Below are positions 24,587 through 36,250 of a stretch of DNA of 64,000 nucleotides, piece by piece (the first letter of the stretch is position 1; each line of letters starts with the position of its first letter). The notes below the pieces were generated by a model. That model worked only from the letters and a program-made list of their open reading frames with translations. It ran no database searches and was not told the DNA's origin. The stretch covers positions 7,296,254 to 7,360,253 of the forward strand of contig NC_089826.1 in the NCBI RefSeq assembly GCF_035046505.1. Direction: 5' to 3'. The translations under genes were made by a program, and so were the position numbers. The DNA is from Tiliqua scincoides (lineage: Eukaryota > Chordata > Lepidosauria > Squamata > Scincidae).

Positions 24587-26863
24587 TGCTAAAGAGTACA
24601 AACCAGGAATAGAAATTATCTGTCAATGCAACAAATTAACAAATAGGCCCTTGCTTAAAAATGCTAAAGAGTAAAGACGGCCTAAATTAAGAGACTCCCT
24701 CCACTTTCTGGCTTTCTAAAAACCGCCCATTCACCTCTTCAGATAAGCAACAGTTTATTCTCCAGCATATGCAGGTCTCATCAAAAGAAAATTAGAACAG
24801 CCTACTAGAACAGAATAAAAATATATTAAGCCCAGTGTTTTGTCTCCATCAGTGGCTAGCTAAATGCTGCATTATAGATTCTAACAGGCATTATAGATTC
24901 TAAAAGGTATTATAGAGACCATAACCTCCTGCTGTTTGTCCCTAGTATTAGGAAACTAGAGATACAGGATCTCTAAAACCAGAGGTTCTTTCTTCGCTCT
25001 CATTAGTTATTGAATCATCTTTTAAAGTTTATTCTAACTACCATCACCATATACTGTAGCAAAGAATGTTATACAGTACTTCCTAAATCTTACCAGGGCA
25101 AAGCTTTAAACTGGATTACTGTATACCAGATTCATCAGCTGGACCTCTAACATGGATAACCATTATGGCTATTGTCCTTAATGGTAACCAGGCATCCCAG
25201 TTAACCAGTGGTGTCACTAGGTGTGGGGGGGGGGTTGTCCAGTGGTTTAGGCAAGAGTACATCCGTGAGTGGTTAGCAGCTTGCTTTGGTGCAATCCAAT
25301 CCACTAGCCACTAGCACATGGAGTAAATGTGGTTGAAAGGTCATTCCTTCTATCAGATTTTTTTTTTTTTTTTTACAAAGCAGGCTATTAAAAATTAAGA
25401 AAAGTAGGTGGGTAATATTCCCCAATTAGGCTCTCTTTTGCAGGCAGTTCCAGTAATTCTAAAGTAGTGCTATATAGACATATGGTACTCCTACCAGAAC
25501 TGTCTTTAATGTCTTCCTGGGAATTGCAGGCTCTACTTTGCGCAACTCTACAGTAATTTGTTCTTAAAGAAACACTGCCAAATGGACTTATCTGAAGGTC
25601 TGCATTTCCTGTTTCCAATGAAAGAGTCCCTAGCGCCCAGTACTCCAATCCTACAAGCTACTGCACAAGCACAACAGCTGAAGTTCTGCCATAGGCATAC
25701 TACCCTAGTCCCACAATCCAGAAATGTACATACAGTGAGCAACTAGGGGGTATTATCTGGTTGAAAACAGGAGCAAGCACAAGTCTACTTTTCCTGAACT
25801 AACTTGTTCCTCTCCCCAATGACTCGAAGATGTGTGTTGGGTTTTGCTTACTTTTTAATTTTGTTTTAATGTTTTAGTGTTTAACTGTTAAAATTAATGT
25901 TTTGATGTTGCTTTTTCTCCTTAATTGTTGTGATATACGGTACGTTTATTATGGAGCTTTGAAAGTCGCCTTGGGCATTTGCTTCAGCATGGGAAAGGCA
26001 GGAAATAAACAAACCCACCTTTCCCTCTAAGTAAACAGAATGCTCAAGGCAGCAGCTGAAATACACTTGGCATTTCAGGTGACAGGGTTTAGGCTTGGCT
26101 TCGGTGAATAAAATGAAAATAGAAGCTTGCATTGGAGTCAGAAGTTACCATAATTAAGTACAATATAACATCAATCCACAACAGATCATTATTCCAGAAA
26201 GACAACAATACTTTTCTTTTTTAAAAAAAAAAAGCAAACCATTAATTTGTACATTTTGGGGGGGGGGGGTTCATTCCAACTACCATTCCTAGATATACTC
26301 CAAATGCATTAGGATGAGGGTAGATCACAGAATTGCCTAGAAGAGACAATGACATGGGCACAGGCAATGGAATATTAATACTCCCGGTATTCTTGAAAAG
26401 CATGACCGCTGGCAGCAACCCAGAAAACACAATGCTGCGTAGAAAGGCAGTTATAGGACTGGCAGAAAAAAAGGGTTTCCTTCAGGTTGTTATAATTATT
26501 ATTACTCCCTGGGAACCTTCTGGATCTGAGACAGCAGCTACAACCCTGTACCAGATTATTTTGTTACAGGTTGAGCCTCATTATTCCCTTCCAAGCACTC
26601 ACCTGGATGGCAAAAATAGCAAATCAATTTAAAAAACAAAGTTTCTTTGCTCCAGTGATTTAAAAACAGCCTAGCTGACCTTTGTGATGTAAGATATGTC
26701 ATTAAGAAGACAATCCATCAATCAGTCCTCCTCCAAGCTCTTAGAAAGGTGCTTCACTCAGCCCCTCCCTTCACCAATGCAAAGTGATCACCTTTCTTTC
26801 ACATGCTCAGGGGGAAGGAGGGGTCTCCTGGAGAGAGAAGGATTGATGGAATGTCAGCTAGCT

Positions 26864-26905
<42 letters not shown>

Positions 26906-27544
26906 AGGAGGCTATTGTTAAAGGACTGTTCAGTTTTTTTAAACTGATTTTAAAGGGATGCATTTTTCCCCTTCTCCAGGGATCAGCACATTCCTTCTCA
27001 TTTGCAGGGGCCATTCGTGTTGAGTTAAATCCGTGTATAAGAAAATCCGTGTATAAAAAGGCTGGACCTGTACTAGTAAGAAAGGGAGCAAGGCCTTGTA
27101 CAGCATAGGATCTTAACTACTTTGGCTAAAACAAACAAAAGACGGGGATATTCCAACATGAGTGAAGAATACATTTACCTTGGTCTTTGAAAACATGTAT
27201 GCACAATTTCCATTTTCTGAGGAACTAATGGTAGCAAAACAAACTAGACAACAACTACAGCAATGAAGGAAGAAGACTCAAGATGTATCTGACCAAATAC
27301 AGGCTAAAGCCCATTTTAGGGCCTACTTCATAGCAGTAACAGCTGTGGTGTGGTGTAAAAAACAGCAAAGCAAACTTACGTGCTTAGACCACTGTGTATG
27401 CTCAGAGCAGGCCAGCAGAGTTATTCTGAGTGGCAAGGCTGTGGTTACATACTGCCTCCTAGTAGACTAAGGAAGGGTGCTCAGCGGCCCACTATCACCT
27501 GATAAAAATAATACTTCCTCAGCACTTTGCAGGGCAGGGCATTT
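24587..27544. other. MOB1B intron 1, 24.6-27.5 kb
   Basis: A LINE-like tail lies at about 25850-26010 (ttgtgatatacggtacgttt, gtcgccttgggcattt, gcaggaaataaac). Poly-T, poly-G and CT runs are present. No exon. Confidence 0.45.
26867..26901. repeat. (CT)n microsatellite
   Basis: 35 bp of perfect CT dinucleotide. It creates matching serine-leucine and glutamate-arginine open frames on the two strands that are not genes. Confidence 0.97.
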
Positions 27545-27617
27545 GGTGGGCCACTGTGAGACAGGTAGCTGGACTAGATGGGCCTACGGCCTGATCCAGT
27601 GGGGCTGTTCTTATGTT
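27545..27617 (-). repeat. Interspersed repeat family F, copy 2
   Basis: ggtgggccactgtgagacag, ggactagatgggcctacggc and ctgatccagtggggctgttc are the reverse complement of 44725-44800. Confidence 0.6.
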
Positions 27618-27619
27618 CT

Positions 27620-28330
27620 CAGGTAAACGCTCCTATCCACATTGACTTGAACCCTAGGTTCTTTGAAGTAATGGGTGATGCTGCTCAAAGCACCAACTTG
27701 GCCTGCTATATTGAAGACCTTTAAACGTGTGGACTCTGAAGATGAAGGAAAGATCATCAGGAGTGAGAATTCATCCACTGTGCTTGACAGTTGACTATCC
27801 TGACAGATGAAAGCTACCAGAGGAAAGACCCCTTACAGGTGGAGGACAGTGTAAATGCATCTTTCAGACAGGACAAGATGTAAACTATTCTGAAGGAAGT
27901 GGTGCTATGATTGCTTCTCAAGATTGCTGGATCTTGACAACTACTGGTCTATTTTTAATCTTTCCCTTTAGGGCAAGCTGACCAAGTGTAAGTTGGGGAC
28001 TCCGCTCCAGAAGGATGGATGCAACAGATTATCTTGACCCATTTCAATCTAGCTTCTGGCCTGGGTTCAGGACCAACACTGCCTTGGACACCCTGCATGA
28101 CACTGAGGTCAAGAGGAAGAGAGCACATCCCAACTGGTTCTGCAAGAATGCTCAATGGAATTCAATACCTCAAGCATGGGAACCTTCTGGAATGCTTACC
28201 TAGAAGGATGGATGCAGATGGTGTTGCTGAAGGAGCACTACTTAGACTTATGGGTTTTGGAAACCCACAGGGTTCCATCTTGTCCCCCTAAACTGTTTAA
28301 TATCTATATGAAACTATAGAAGGTAGACAA
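27620..28330 (+). mobile_element. L2/CR1-like LINE, reverse transcriptase fragment
   Basis: Recognisable pieces in shifting frames include YLDPFQSSFWPGFRTNTALD near 28027 and GNPQGSILSP near 28258, the PQGS block of non-LTR reverse transcriptase. Many stops and frame changes are present. Its 3' end appears to continue at 31535 after unrelated insertions. Confidence 0.7.
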
Positions 28331-28387
28331 GGTGCTGATAATCTTATATTGGTGGCTGATTTAGTGGCTTTAAAAAACAAGAGACTC

Positions 28388-28985
28388 AGAGCCCAATCCT
28401 GTGCTCAGTAAGGCACGTTTGCGAGTCTCATCACTGGGCTCCTGCCCATGCTAGCCCAGCGCTGGCTGGTGCTGGGCTAGTGCGGGGCAGTCGCCCAGCT
28501 TCCATGACTCAGAGGTCTCCTGAATTGCCGTGCTGCGGCACAGTAGGCGGGGACAGGGGAGGAGGTGTTCCAGGGAGGGGGAGGCCAGTGGGGGGCAGAG
28601 AGAGGGCGGGGGAGGCATGCGGGGGGAGGGAGGGAGGTGGGTCCGCAGAGCTCTACTACGCAGGATCCAAAGCGCTCAGGCGCCTACTCTACTCTACTCA
28701 GGCGCCTACTCTACTCTACTAGATCCTTAGCTCTACTACGCAGGATCCAAGGCGCTCAGGTGCTCCGCACCCTACACGAGCGCCTTTACTTTACCACTGA
28801 CCTTTTGGTCGGCAGTAAAGTGAGAAGCCCCATTGCAGGGCTGCTTACCTTACCCAGGAGAAGGGGATGAAAGTCCCCTTCTCCTGAGGCGCCTCCCACG
28901 GTAGCCCGGGAGGTGCAGGATCCGGCGGCAGCCATTCTCGGTGACGCCGAGCCTGGGCGCCCCGGGCAGCTCAGGATTGGGCTGC
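28388..28985. mobile_element. GC-rich palindromic-ended element with internal tandem repeats
   Basis: The ends agagcccaatcctgtgct and agctcaggattgggctg are inverted. The body is unusually GC-rich for the intron and holds tandem pieces (ctctactacgcaggatcc twice; ctactctactctact-type repeats at 28680-28725) plus a hairpin with arm caggagaagggga at 28854-28887. It separates an L2-like LINE from an L1 piece. Confidence 0.6.
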
Positions 28986-28989
28986 CCAT

Positions 28990-30700
28990 TTGTGAGCAGT
29001 TTCGTCATTAAATGCTGGAAAAGCGTCTGATATGGTGCAATGAAAATTTATTTTTGTTATATTGAGCAAGTTTGGATTTCCTAATAATTTTATTAAATGA
29101 ATTACAATTTTATACTCTAGCCCAGGGGTGCCCAAACCTCAGCCCTGGGGCCACTTGCAGCCCTCAAGGACTCCCAATGCAGCCCTCAAGGAGCCCCCAG
29201 TCTCCAATGAGCCTCTGGCCCTCTGGAGATCTGTTGGAGCCTGCACTGGCCCAACGCAACTGCATGAGGGGGACTGTTTAACCTCTCACGAGAGCTGTGG
29301 GACGAGGGCTCCCTCCAATGCTTGGTTTCACATCTGTGATGCAGCAGCGGCAACAAAGGAAAGGCCAGCCTTGCTTTGTGCAAAGCCTTTTATAGGCCTT
29401 GAGCTATTGCAAGACCTTCATTCATTCATATAAGTTCATCTTTAATATATTCATTTATGTAAACTTATGTAAATTTATTCAAATTTTAAATGTAAATTAA
29501 TTCTTTTTTTCCCCTGGCCCCCGACAGTGTCAGAGAGATGATGCGGCCCTCCTGTCGAAAACTTTGGACACCCCTGCTCTAGCCCAAGTTCGAGGGTAGT
29601 GACCAATAGTCATCTTTCTCCTGCCTTTCCTCTCAAAAGGGGAACTAAGCAAGGATGTCCTATTTGAACTTTGATTTTTTATTTATGTTGGGAATCATTA
29701 GTCTGTGTTAGCAGACAAAATAGTAATATCTATAAATTTATATATTATTCTAATGAATTTAAGATTATCTTATATACAGATTATATTTTACTATTTATTT
29801 CTGAACCAGGATCTTCTATTGTAGAATAAGTAATTTATCTGGAAAATTATTTCCAATTATTTTTTGGAAATTTATATGGTTCTCTGATCAGTTGGACAAA
29901 ACTTGATCTGATTCCACTTGGTGATAAGAAGGTGTGCAGTATATACAGTGCTTGGCTATTTCAATGGTGCCCAGTTGTCATTAAGTATTTAAGAATATTG
30001 ATTCCTAGGCATATATAGCAGATTATAGCACTGAACATTAATAAACTCACAAATGAAACAGCACTAGACTTAGACTGATGGGCTCCTTTAAATTTGTCCC
30101 TTTGGGGCAAAGTTAATACTTTAAAATTAATATTATTCCTCACATTATAGATGTACCATGTGCAATTCCTTTATAAAGCAAACAGATACATACATTTTAT
30201 GCTTTTAAGGAATTTTTGTGGGATTCTTCCCACCAAGAATTTCCTTAAGAGGATACAACTTCCATATATTGGAGGAGGATTTGGATTTCCAGATCTCAGT
30301 TTATATCATCAGACATACCTTCTAACCTCCATTAATTATTGGGATCACTTTTCAAATTTTAGCAAGCCATCTAGGACTATTTTGAAAGCCTCTTATTTGG
30401 CACCTATTTTTAAATGGATGGTATTAGGATCCACATAAAAAAGGATGGAGTTCCACCTACAATTTCTTCAGTTAGATATTTGAGGACCACAATTTCTAGC
30501 AAGTATAAATTTGATCCATTTACTCACGTCAAGTTAACACTTTTAGCTAACCCTTATTTAAAAATAAGGAGACTTTTTTGTGGAAAAATTGGACAGAAAG
30601 CAATATTTACCTTGGACCAATTAATTGGCCAAGCTCAGGAGTTTTTTATTTGGTTGAACAGTAACTATGATTTGCCAGTTATTAGCCATTTGTTAGAGAC
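28990..30700 (+). mobile_element. L1-like LINE fragment, split by a hAT element
   Basis: 28990-29122 reads AEKASDMVQ ... KFIFVILSKFGFPNNFIK, and 29585-30700 reads FPLKRGTKQGCPI then LSLWGKVNTLKINIIPHIID, all L1-type reverse transcriptase signatures. It continues with LPYIGGGFGFPDLSLYHQ at about 30258-30310. Several stops and frame changes mark it as dead. The hAT at 29123-29576 interrupts it with a clean duplication. Confidence 0.82.
29123..29576. mobile_element. hAT non-autonomous element, family B, inserted in an L1
   Basis: The ends are CAGGGGTGCCCAAAC and GGACACCCCTG. A perfect 8-bp duplication ctctagcc lies at 29115-29122 and 29577-29584. 454 bp. It interrupts an L1-like reverse transcriptase whose frame is recognisable on both sides. 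Confidence 0.9.
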
Positions 30701-30714
30701 TTGAAATCCTATTC

Positions 30715-31330
30715 AGCACAGGAGCAGCGGCGCTAAACAGTTATTGCTGGTTCCAGTGCTGGATCTGAGCAGGCATGAGTTCTCCTCAGAGGAAAGGGAC
30801 ATTTGTCCCATTACCCCAAGTAACGCCCCAGCCGGCTCAATGGGGCTACTTGAGTCTGTGCCAGCTATTTCCCTGGCACAGACTCAAGAAGCCCTATGTC
30901 AGGCTTCTGAGCTCAACATGGGGATAGGATTCAGCAGAGGCCTCCATTGGTCCCAACCCCAACCCCTCACAGGCCTGTCCCTCCCACCCTCTCTCTGCCG
31001 TCCCTCCATCTAGGAACACCTCCTCCTTGCCCTCCCTTCACCCTCCCCACTCCCCCATGGGGCTTGGTGCTTACTTGCACTCCGCCAGCAGCTGCGGCTC
31101 CCAATGGGACAGCACAGTCAGTAGGAGAGCCAGTTCAGAATGGGAATTCAGCCTTTTCTTAATGGGGTACCACTCTCTCCAAAAAGCTGGTGCACAGTTT
31201 CAGGGCGCTCCTGGATACAGCCCAGCTCCTAGTGGGAGGCAGCCATTGCAAGGTGCCTTTTCACTCAGCTTTGCTTGGTGGACCAGTTGCAGCCACATCT
31301 CAATAAAGCAGATATACAGTATTTGCTTTC
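30715..31330. other. GC-rich unidentified stretch with hairpin
   Basis: A perfect 13-bp inverted repeat tgagtctgtgcca / tggcacagactca lies at 30851-30885. aaatcctattcagc near 30706 and ggataggattcag near 30922 resemble worn ends of a palindromic element. C-rich sequence follows at 30945-31080. No gene is recognised. Confidence 0.4.
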
Positions 31331-31355
31331 TTACTGCTCATAGTTATTACATTTA

Positions 31356-31534
31356 GGGTGCAATCCTAACCTACTTTCCAGCAACAGCATAAGGGCAATG
31401 CAGCTCCGAGGTAAGGAAACAAACATTCCCTTACTTTGAGGAGGCCTCCGTGAGTGTCCCCTAACTGCAGGATGTAGCCCATGTCCCACTGGCACAGCTA
31501 TGCCAGTGCTGGAAAGTGGGTTCGGATTTGGGCC
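31356..31534. mobile_element. Harbinger-like MITE variant in MOB1B intron 1
   Basis: It starts gggtgcaatcctaacc and ends with the inverse-like gggttcggatttgggcc. The body matches the 47850-48050 variant (ataagggcaatgcagctccg). Confidence 0.65.
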
Positions 31535-32137
31535 TTACTCATGCTTGGTCACATTTTGACTGAACTACTGAAACCCACACCACGAAGGGTTGCCCTTGAA
31601 AAGGATTCAGAAACTTCAGCTGGTTCAGAATACTGCAGCCTGACTGCTGCAAGGGGTCCTGCAGGAAGAGCACATTAGTCTTTTGCTGCAGGACCTACAT
31701 TGGCTCCCCACACTTCCAAGTTCAATTCATGGTTGATTGTTATCTCTAAAGTCTTAAGTGGTTTGGGCTCTTGATTCCTAAGAACCACTTTTGCCTGCTT
31801 AACTATTTAGATCTTCAGGGCAGGCTCTGTGAGTTATTGAACAAGGTTTGATTGGTATGCATGCAATACAAAGCTTTCCCCACAATAGCTCCTACCCCCA
31901 TGTGGAACTTCATGCCTCAGGGAGTGTGGGAGGCTTCCTCTCCCTATTTCATATACCTATTATACCAGGCTTTGGAGTTGCAAAACACAGAAGTTCTGTA
32001 TTTGCATTACTGCATTTATACCTTTCTCTGAGCACTTTAAATTGTTGAATCTGTTCTTATTGTAAATTGTCATTATAGTCTTTGTTAGCTGCTTTGGAAT
32101 TATTTGTGAAAGGCAGAATAAAAATGATTAAACACAT
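31535..32137 (+). mobile_element. L2/CR1-like LINE, 3' part and tail
   Basis: The sequence corresponds to the C-terminal reverse transcriptase region and 3' tail of the same LINE type (gaaacttcagctggttcagaa; gaggacctacattggctccc-like block; end tgctttggaattatttgtga then gcagaataaaaatgatta). It is probably the continuation of 27620-28330. Confidence 0.6.
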
Positions 32138-32267
32138 TTTTTTCCCTACAGGACTAAAACAAGGTTTCTGCAATAAAATCATGTGGTTCTATTAAGTCTC
32201 CCACTTCCCCTTTCACAGAAGCACATTTGTTTTTCACTTTGTTAAGTCATTCAATCCATATGGTACT

Positions 32268-32350
32268 GCACAACCCTATGCATGTTTACTTAGAAGTTGT
32301 ACTGTGTTCAGTGGGGCTTACTCCCAGAAAACTGTGCATAGGAGAACAGC
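32268..32350. repeat. Single copy of the 93-bp palindromic repeat
   Basis: caaccctatgcatgtttact, agtggggcttactcccagaa and ctgtgcataggagaacagcc. Confidence 0.7.
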
Positions 32351-32820
32351 CTGAGACTGAAATCCTATACCCACTGTCCTGGGAATAGGCCTCATTCAAC
32401 CCAATGGAACGTACTTCCATTACTTTGCCTCTGCTCCTATCCACCTAGTGGAGGACAGAAGATTATCAGGCAGTACTTTCAAAATAAGAACCTAAAAGAC
32501 AGAAACACAGGCCCAAGACATTCTTGATGTGTCAGTTACAGACTTTTTATATCATACCAACATTTCCCCACACAGTAAGCATCTGTATCAATCTCTGCAG
32601 CAATCAATCCATGTAGTAACTACGTGATTACTACAACAATGCCATACAGAGATCAATCAGTGCTAACAGTTAACTTTTAGTATTTCAGAAGACAGGCCAT
32701 AACAGTAAAAACAGTTCATAATAAGGGAATTCTATTACAGAGCTTTTTGAAAGACTTAAAAAAAAACTACCAAGTATAGGCCGTAAGATTGCAAACGCTT
32801 TGGGGACAGGAAGTCATTTA

Positions 32821-32999
32821 GGGTCCAATCCTATCCAATATTCCAGTACTGGTGCAGCTGTGTCAATGAGGCAAGTGCTGCATCCTGCAGAGGAGGGGCA
32901 GTCACTGATGCCTCCTCAAGGTATGGGAACATTTGTTCCCTTGTCTCAGGGTTGCATTGCAGTTGCACCGGTACTGGCAAGCTGGATAGGATTGGGCCC
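32821..32999. mobile_element. Harbinger-like palindromic MITE, copy with TTA duplication
   Basis: The ends are gggtccaatcctatcc and ggataggattgggccc, 179 bp. TTA directly flanks both ends (32818-32820, 33000-33002), as in PIF/Harbinger insertions. Confidence 0.8.
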
Positions 33000-33002
33000 T
33001 TA

Positions 33003-34199
33003 GCTATTTTTCTCTGTAAACTGCTTTGTGAGCTTTTTTTGTTGAAAAGTGGTTTATAATATTCTTTTTAATAATAATAATAATAGCATTTACCTTCATA
33101 TGATTCTAATATAGACTGACTGTACTTTGCAGTAAAGATCCACTAGGTTCAATGGGGCTTGCTGTTGCTTGAGGATGTGCTGTATACAAAACTGTAGCCT
33201 CAACCAGTATGATGTTCCTATAAACATCTTTCATTGTTTTGCAGCAGTTTAATATGGTGGGGGGAGGGGGGAGAGGAAGGAAATATCTCCTTTCTCAATC
33301 ATGCAGGAGACTCCCCTTTAGACCTTCTCCCCTCCCCTCCCTTCCCAGCAAAAGACTCTTCACAAAAGAAAGCCCCAGCCCCATATGCAGGTTGCTGGAC
33401 AAAAATGCAAATTTATTTTCTACTATAAAACAGTGAGTTTCCTTCACATGCCCAAGAGAGACTTATCAGGTTGTCACATACTATGCAATCAACTTCTAAA
33501 TTTAGATACATACTATTTTAAAGTTTTCCTCTTTTATAACCAAATCATGTCTGCTCTCACCACAGCAGAAACTTCTTAAAAATGTGTTAAGAAAACAAGG
33601 TCAACACAACATTGTGGCTAGAATCAACTGCAAGTGTAGGAAGGGAGGAAGGGGATTTTTCTGGGTTATTGTCCAAGATGTCTAGCCCCCTGCAAAACAT
33701 GGCCAGCTGTGTTCACTGATAGTGGGGGGGGGGCAAAGGGGGGAATTATCTGACAGTTGGATACTTACACAGCTGAGAGACAAAAAAGGTTACTCAAATC
33801 ACAAGCACCACTTAAGACAGAAAGAGATTTGGTGTTCTTTGAAAGGAACACATCTTTAAGAAGTGGAAGAGGCTGCTGGGGAGAAAGGGTGATTGATTGC
33901 AGAACTCCTGCAATTGGGGGGGGGGGAGAAGCAAACACAGGGACACAATTTCATTTCATGGCTAAGAAAAGAAACCACTAGGGAGTCTCCAATATGCTGT
34001 CTAAGCAAAACAAAAAACCAAGAACAGGCATGTATATGGGTGTTCTACACAATTACAATCTCCCCCAATTATCACCCATCCAGCCCCATTTTCCTCAAAG
34101 GAAATCAATATAATCTTCCCTAACAAAATAGGATATATGGGAACCATTCAGACAACACTGTCCTGTAATAACACCACACTTTTTAAGCTCATAAGTACA
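33003..34199. other. MOB1B intron 1, 33.0-34.2 kb
   Basis: A retrotransposon-tail-like fragment with ATA repeats lies at about 33005-33090, and a worn 93-bp repeat at about 33125-33195. G runs occur at 33724 and 33916. No exon. Confidence 0.45.
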
Positions 34200-34385
34200 G
34201 GTGAGTTTAAAAGTTTTATTTTTTGGCGAAGTTCAATCTTTTCCAAACTTCAAAAAGCAGAATTATGCATTTTTATTCAAAATTTACATTATAACTATAA
34301 ATTATAATTCCTTTAAAAGTCTACTAGGTAGGTGATATAGTTGGTACAGTGTCAGCAGATGCAGTCACAGTCATTACCCATGCAC
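34200..34385 (-). repeat. Unidentified interspersed element, second segment
   Basis: The reverse complement (atctgctgacac ... cctacctagta ... aattataatttatagttata) aligns by eye with 51200-51300. With the piece at 34985-35090 it defines a family seen twice in the window in opposite orientations. Class unknown. Confidence 0.45.
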
Positions 34386-34739
34386 CTCCATTAATTTTTT
34401 TAAAACAAATAAAACAGGGTTTTGTGCAGATTTGGCTTTTCTTTTCTTTTTTTTTTGCAAAAATTAGAAGTTCAGAAAGCAGTGTTAAGTGATTTTTAAT
34501 TCATTGTTACCATTTTCATCCACCTCTACTCATAAGATCACTACAGACCAGAACAACATCACATAGAATTTTTAAGATTAAGTAGTAGTCCAGGACCAAC
34601 CATGTCAGCACACCACCCACCGGAAGCTTCCACCCCCATTGTGGCATGGCCCTGCTGCCTGTATCCATCACACACACACAAGCACCTCAAAGAAAACCAG
34701 CAACCTTAAGACACAAACATAAAAACACTTTCCCTATTT

Positions 34740-35194
34740 AAGCCTGCAGGGGAGAGGAAGAAGAGATAAGGAAGTGGATGGGGGGGAGGAGAGGGTGTAC
34801 ATACAAGAAGTAGGGGTGTGGTTTTTTGGTGATTTTTTGGTAATTTGGAAGAAGACACAAGGAAGTGGATGGGGGGAGAGGGTGTACATACAATAAGTAG
34901 GGGTGTGGGTTTTTTGGTGATTTTTTCCAAAAATTTCTTGATTTAAATAATAAATTTATGGTGTTATATGTTTTTATTCAGCCACAGTATTATTTCTAAC
35001 AGGAAAAGTAATCTATTTTAATTTCTGGGAAATACCTTAAATGGAAAAAAAATGCAGACTTTTGGGTTTTTTTGGATATTTTAAACCCCAAAAGGGGGTG
35101 TCTTGCAAAAGGGGGGGTGCCTTGTGCTTGTATTCAGATATTTCAACACCAAGAGGGTGTCTGGTGCTTGCATCAAGGGTAAGGAAGGAGAAGA
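34740..35194. repeat. Short tandem duplications next to the G-rich minisatellite
   Basis: Two near-copies of a segment of about 110 bp (ggaagtggatgggggg ... ggtgattttt) lie at about 34770-34935. A separate pair around 35085-35165 repeats gggggtgtct and gtgcttg. The piece between, about 34985-35090, is the reverse complement of part of 51110-51195, so an interspersed element precedes the minisatellite. Confidence 0.6.
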
Positions 35195-36250
35195 GGGTGG
35201 GGGGGGTGTCAGGGGCAAGAACAGGGTGGGGGGATTTGGGGTAGGCAAGAAGAAGAGGGTGGGGGGAGTCAGGGGTAGGCAAGAAGAACAGTGGGGGAGT
35301 TGGGGTAAACAATAGGGTGGGGGTTCAGGGGTTGGTAAGGTGAAGAGGGTGGGGGAGTTAGGGGTAGGCAAGAAGAACAGAGTGGGGGAGTCAGGGGTAA
35401 ACAATAGGGTGGAGGGTCAGGGGTTGGTAAGGTGAAGAGGGTGGGGGGAGTCAGGGGTAGGCAAGAAGAACAGGTTGGGGGAGTCAGGGTAAGAGGGTGG
35501 GGGTTAGGGGTTGGTAAGGTGAAGAGGGTGGGGGAGTCAGGGGTAGGCAAGAAGAACAGAGTGGGGGAGTCAGGGGTAAACAATAGGGTGGGGGTTCAGG
35601 GGTTGGTAAGGTGAAGAGGGTGGGGGAGTTAGGGGTAGGCAAGAAGAACAGAGTGGGGGAGTCAGGGGTAAACAATAGGGTGGAGGGTCAGGGGTTGGTA
35701 AGGTGAAGAGGGTGGGGGGAGTCAGGGGTAGGCAAGAAGAACAGGTTGGGGGAGTCGGGGTAAGAGGGTGGGGGTTAGGGGTTGGTAAGGTGAAGAGGGT
35801 GGGGGAGTCAGGGGTAGGCAAGAAGAACAGAGTGGGGGAGTCAGGGGTAAACAATAGGGTGGAGGGTCAGGGGTTGGTAAGGTGAAGAGGGTGGGGGGAG
35901 TCAGGGGTAGGCAAGAACAGGCTGGGGGAGTCGGGGTAAGAGGGTGGGGGTTAGGGGTTGGTAAGGTGAAGAGGGTGGGGGAGTCAGGGGTAGGCAAGAA
36001 GAACAGGATGGGGGAGTTGGGGTAAACAAGAGGGTGGGGGTCACGGGTTGGCAAGGTGAAGAGGGTGGGGGGAGTCAAGGTAGGCAAGAAGAACAGGGTG
36101 AGGGAGTCGGGGTAAACAAGAGGGTGGAAGTCAGGGGTGAGTAAGAACAGGGAAGGGGGAGTCAGGGGTAGGCAAGGAGAACAGGCTGGGGGAAGTCAAG
36201 GGTAAGCAAGAGGGTGGGGGTCACGGGTTGGCAAGGTGAAGAGGGTGGGG
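35195..36250. repeat. G-rich minisatellite with higher-order 271-bp period in MOB1B intron 1
   Basis: Units of 87-92 bp are built from three related blocks on the plus strand: ggggtaggcaagaagaacag, ggggtaaacaatagggtgg and ggggttggtaaggtgaagag, each ending in gtgggggagt. The aaacaatagg marker occurs at about 35307, 35398, 35577, 35669 and 35848, so spacings alternate near 91 and 179 and a super-unit of about 271 bp recurs. Runs of four to six G are dense. The array lies about 0.2-1.3 kb inside intron 1; the G-rich strand is the MOB1B template. Confidence 0.93.

Noticed and set aside
26696-27108. Serine-leucine and glutamate-arginine rich open frames
   Set aside because: Created by the CT microsatellite.
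35490-35980. Interstitial telomere repeat
   Set aside because: ttaggggttgg occurs once per unit of a longer minisatellite; there is no TTAGGG tandem run.
35269-36087. Overlapping repetitive open frames with PTPDSPTLF-like units
   Set aside because: Translation of the C-rich strand of the minisatellite. No start context and no conservation argument.
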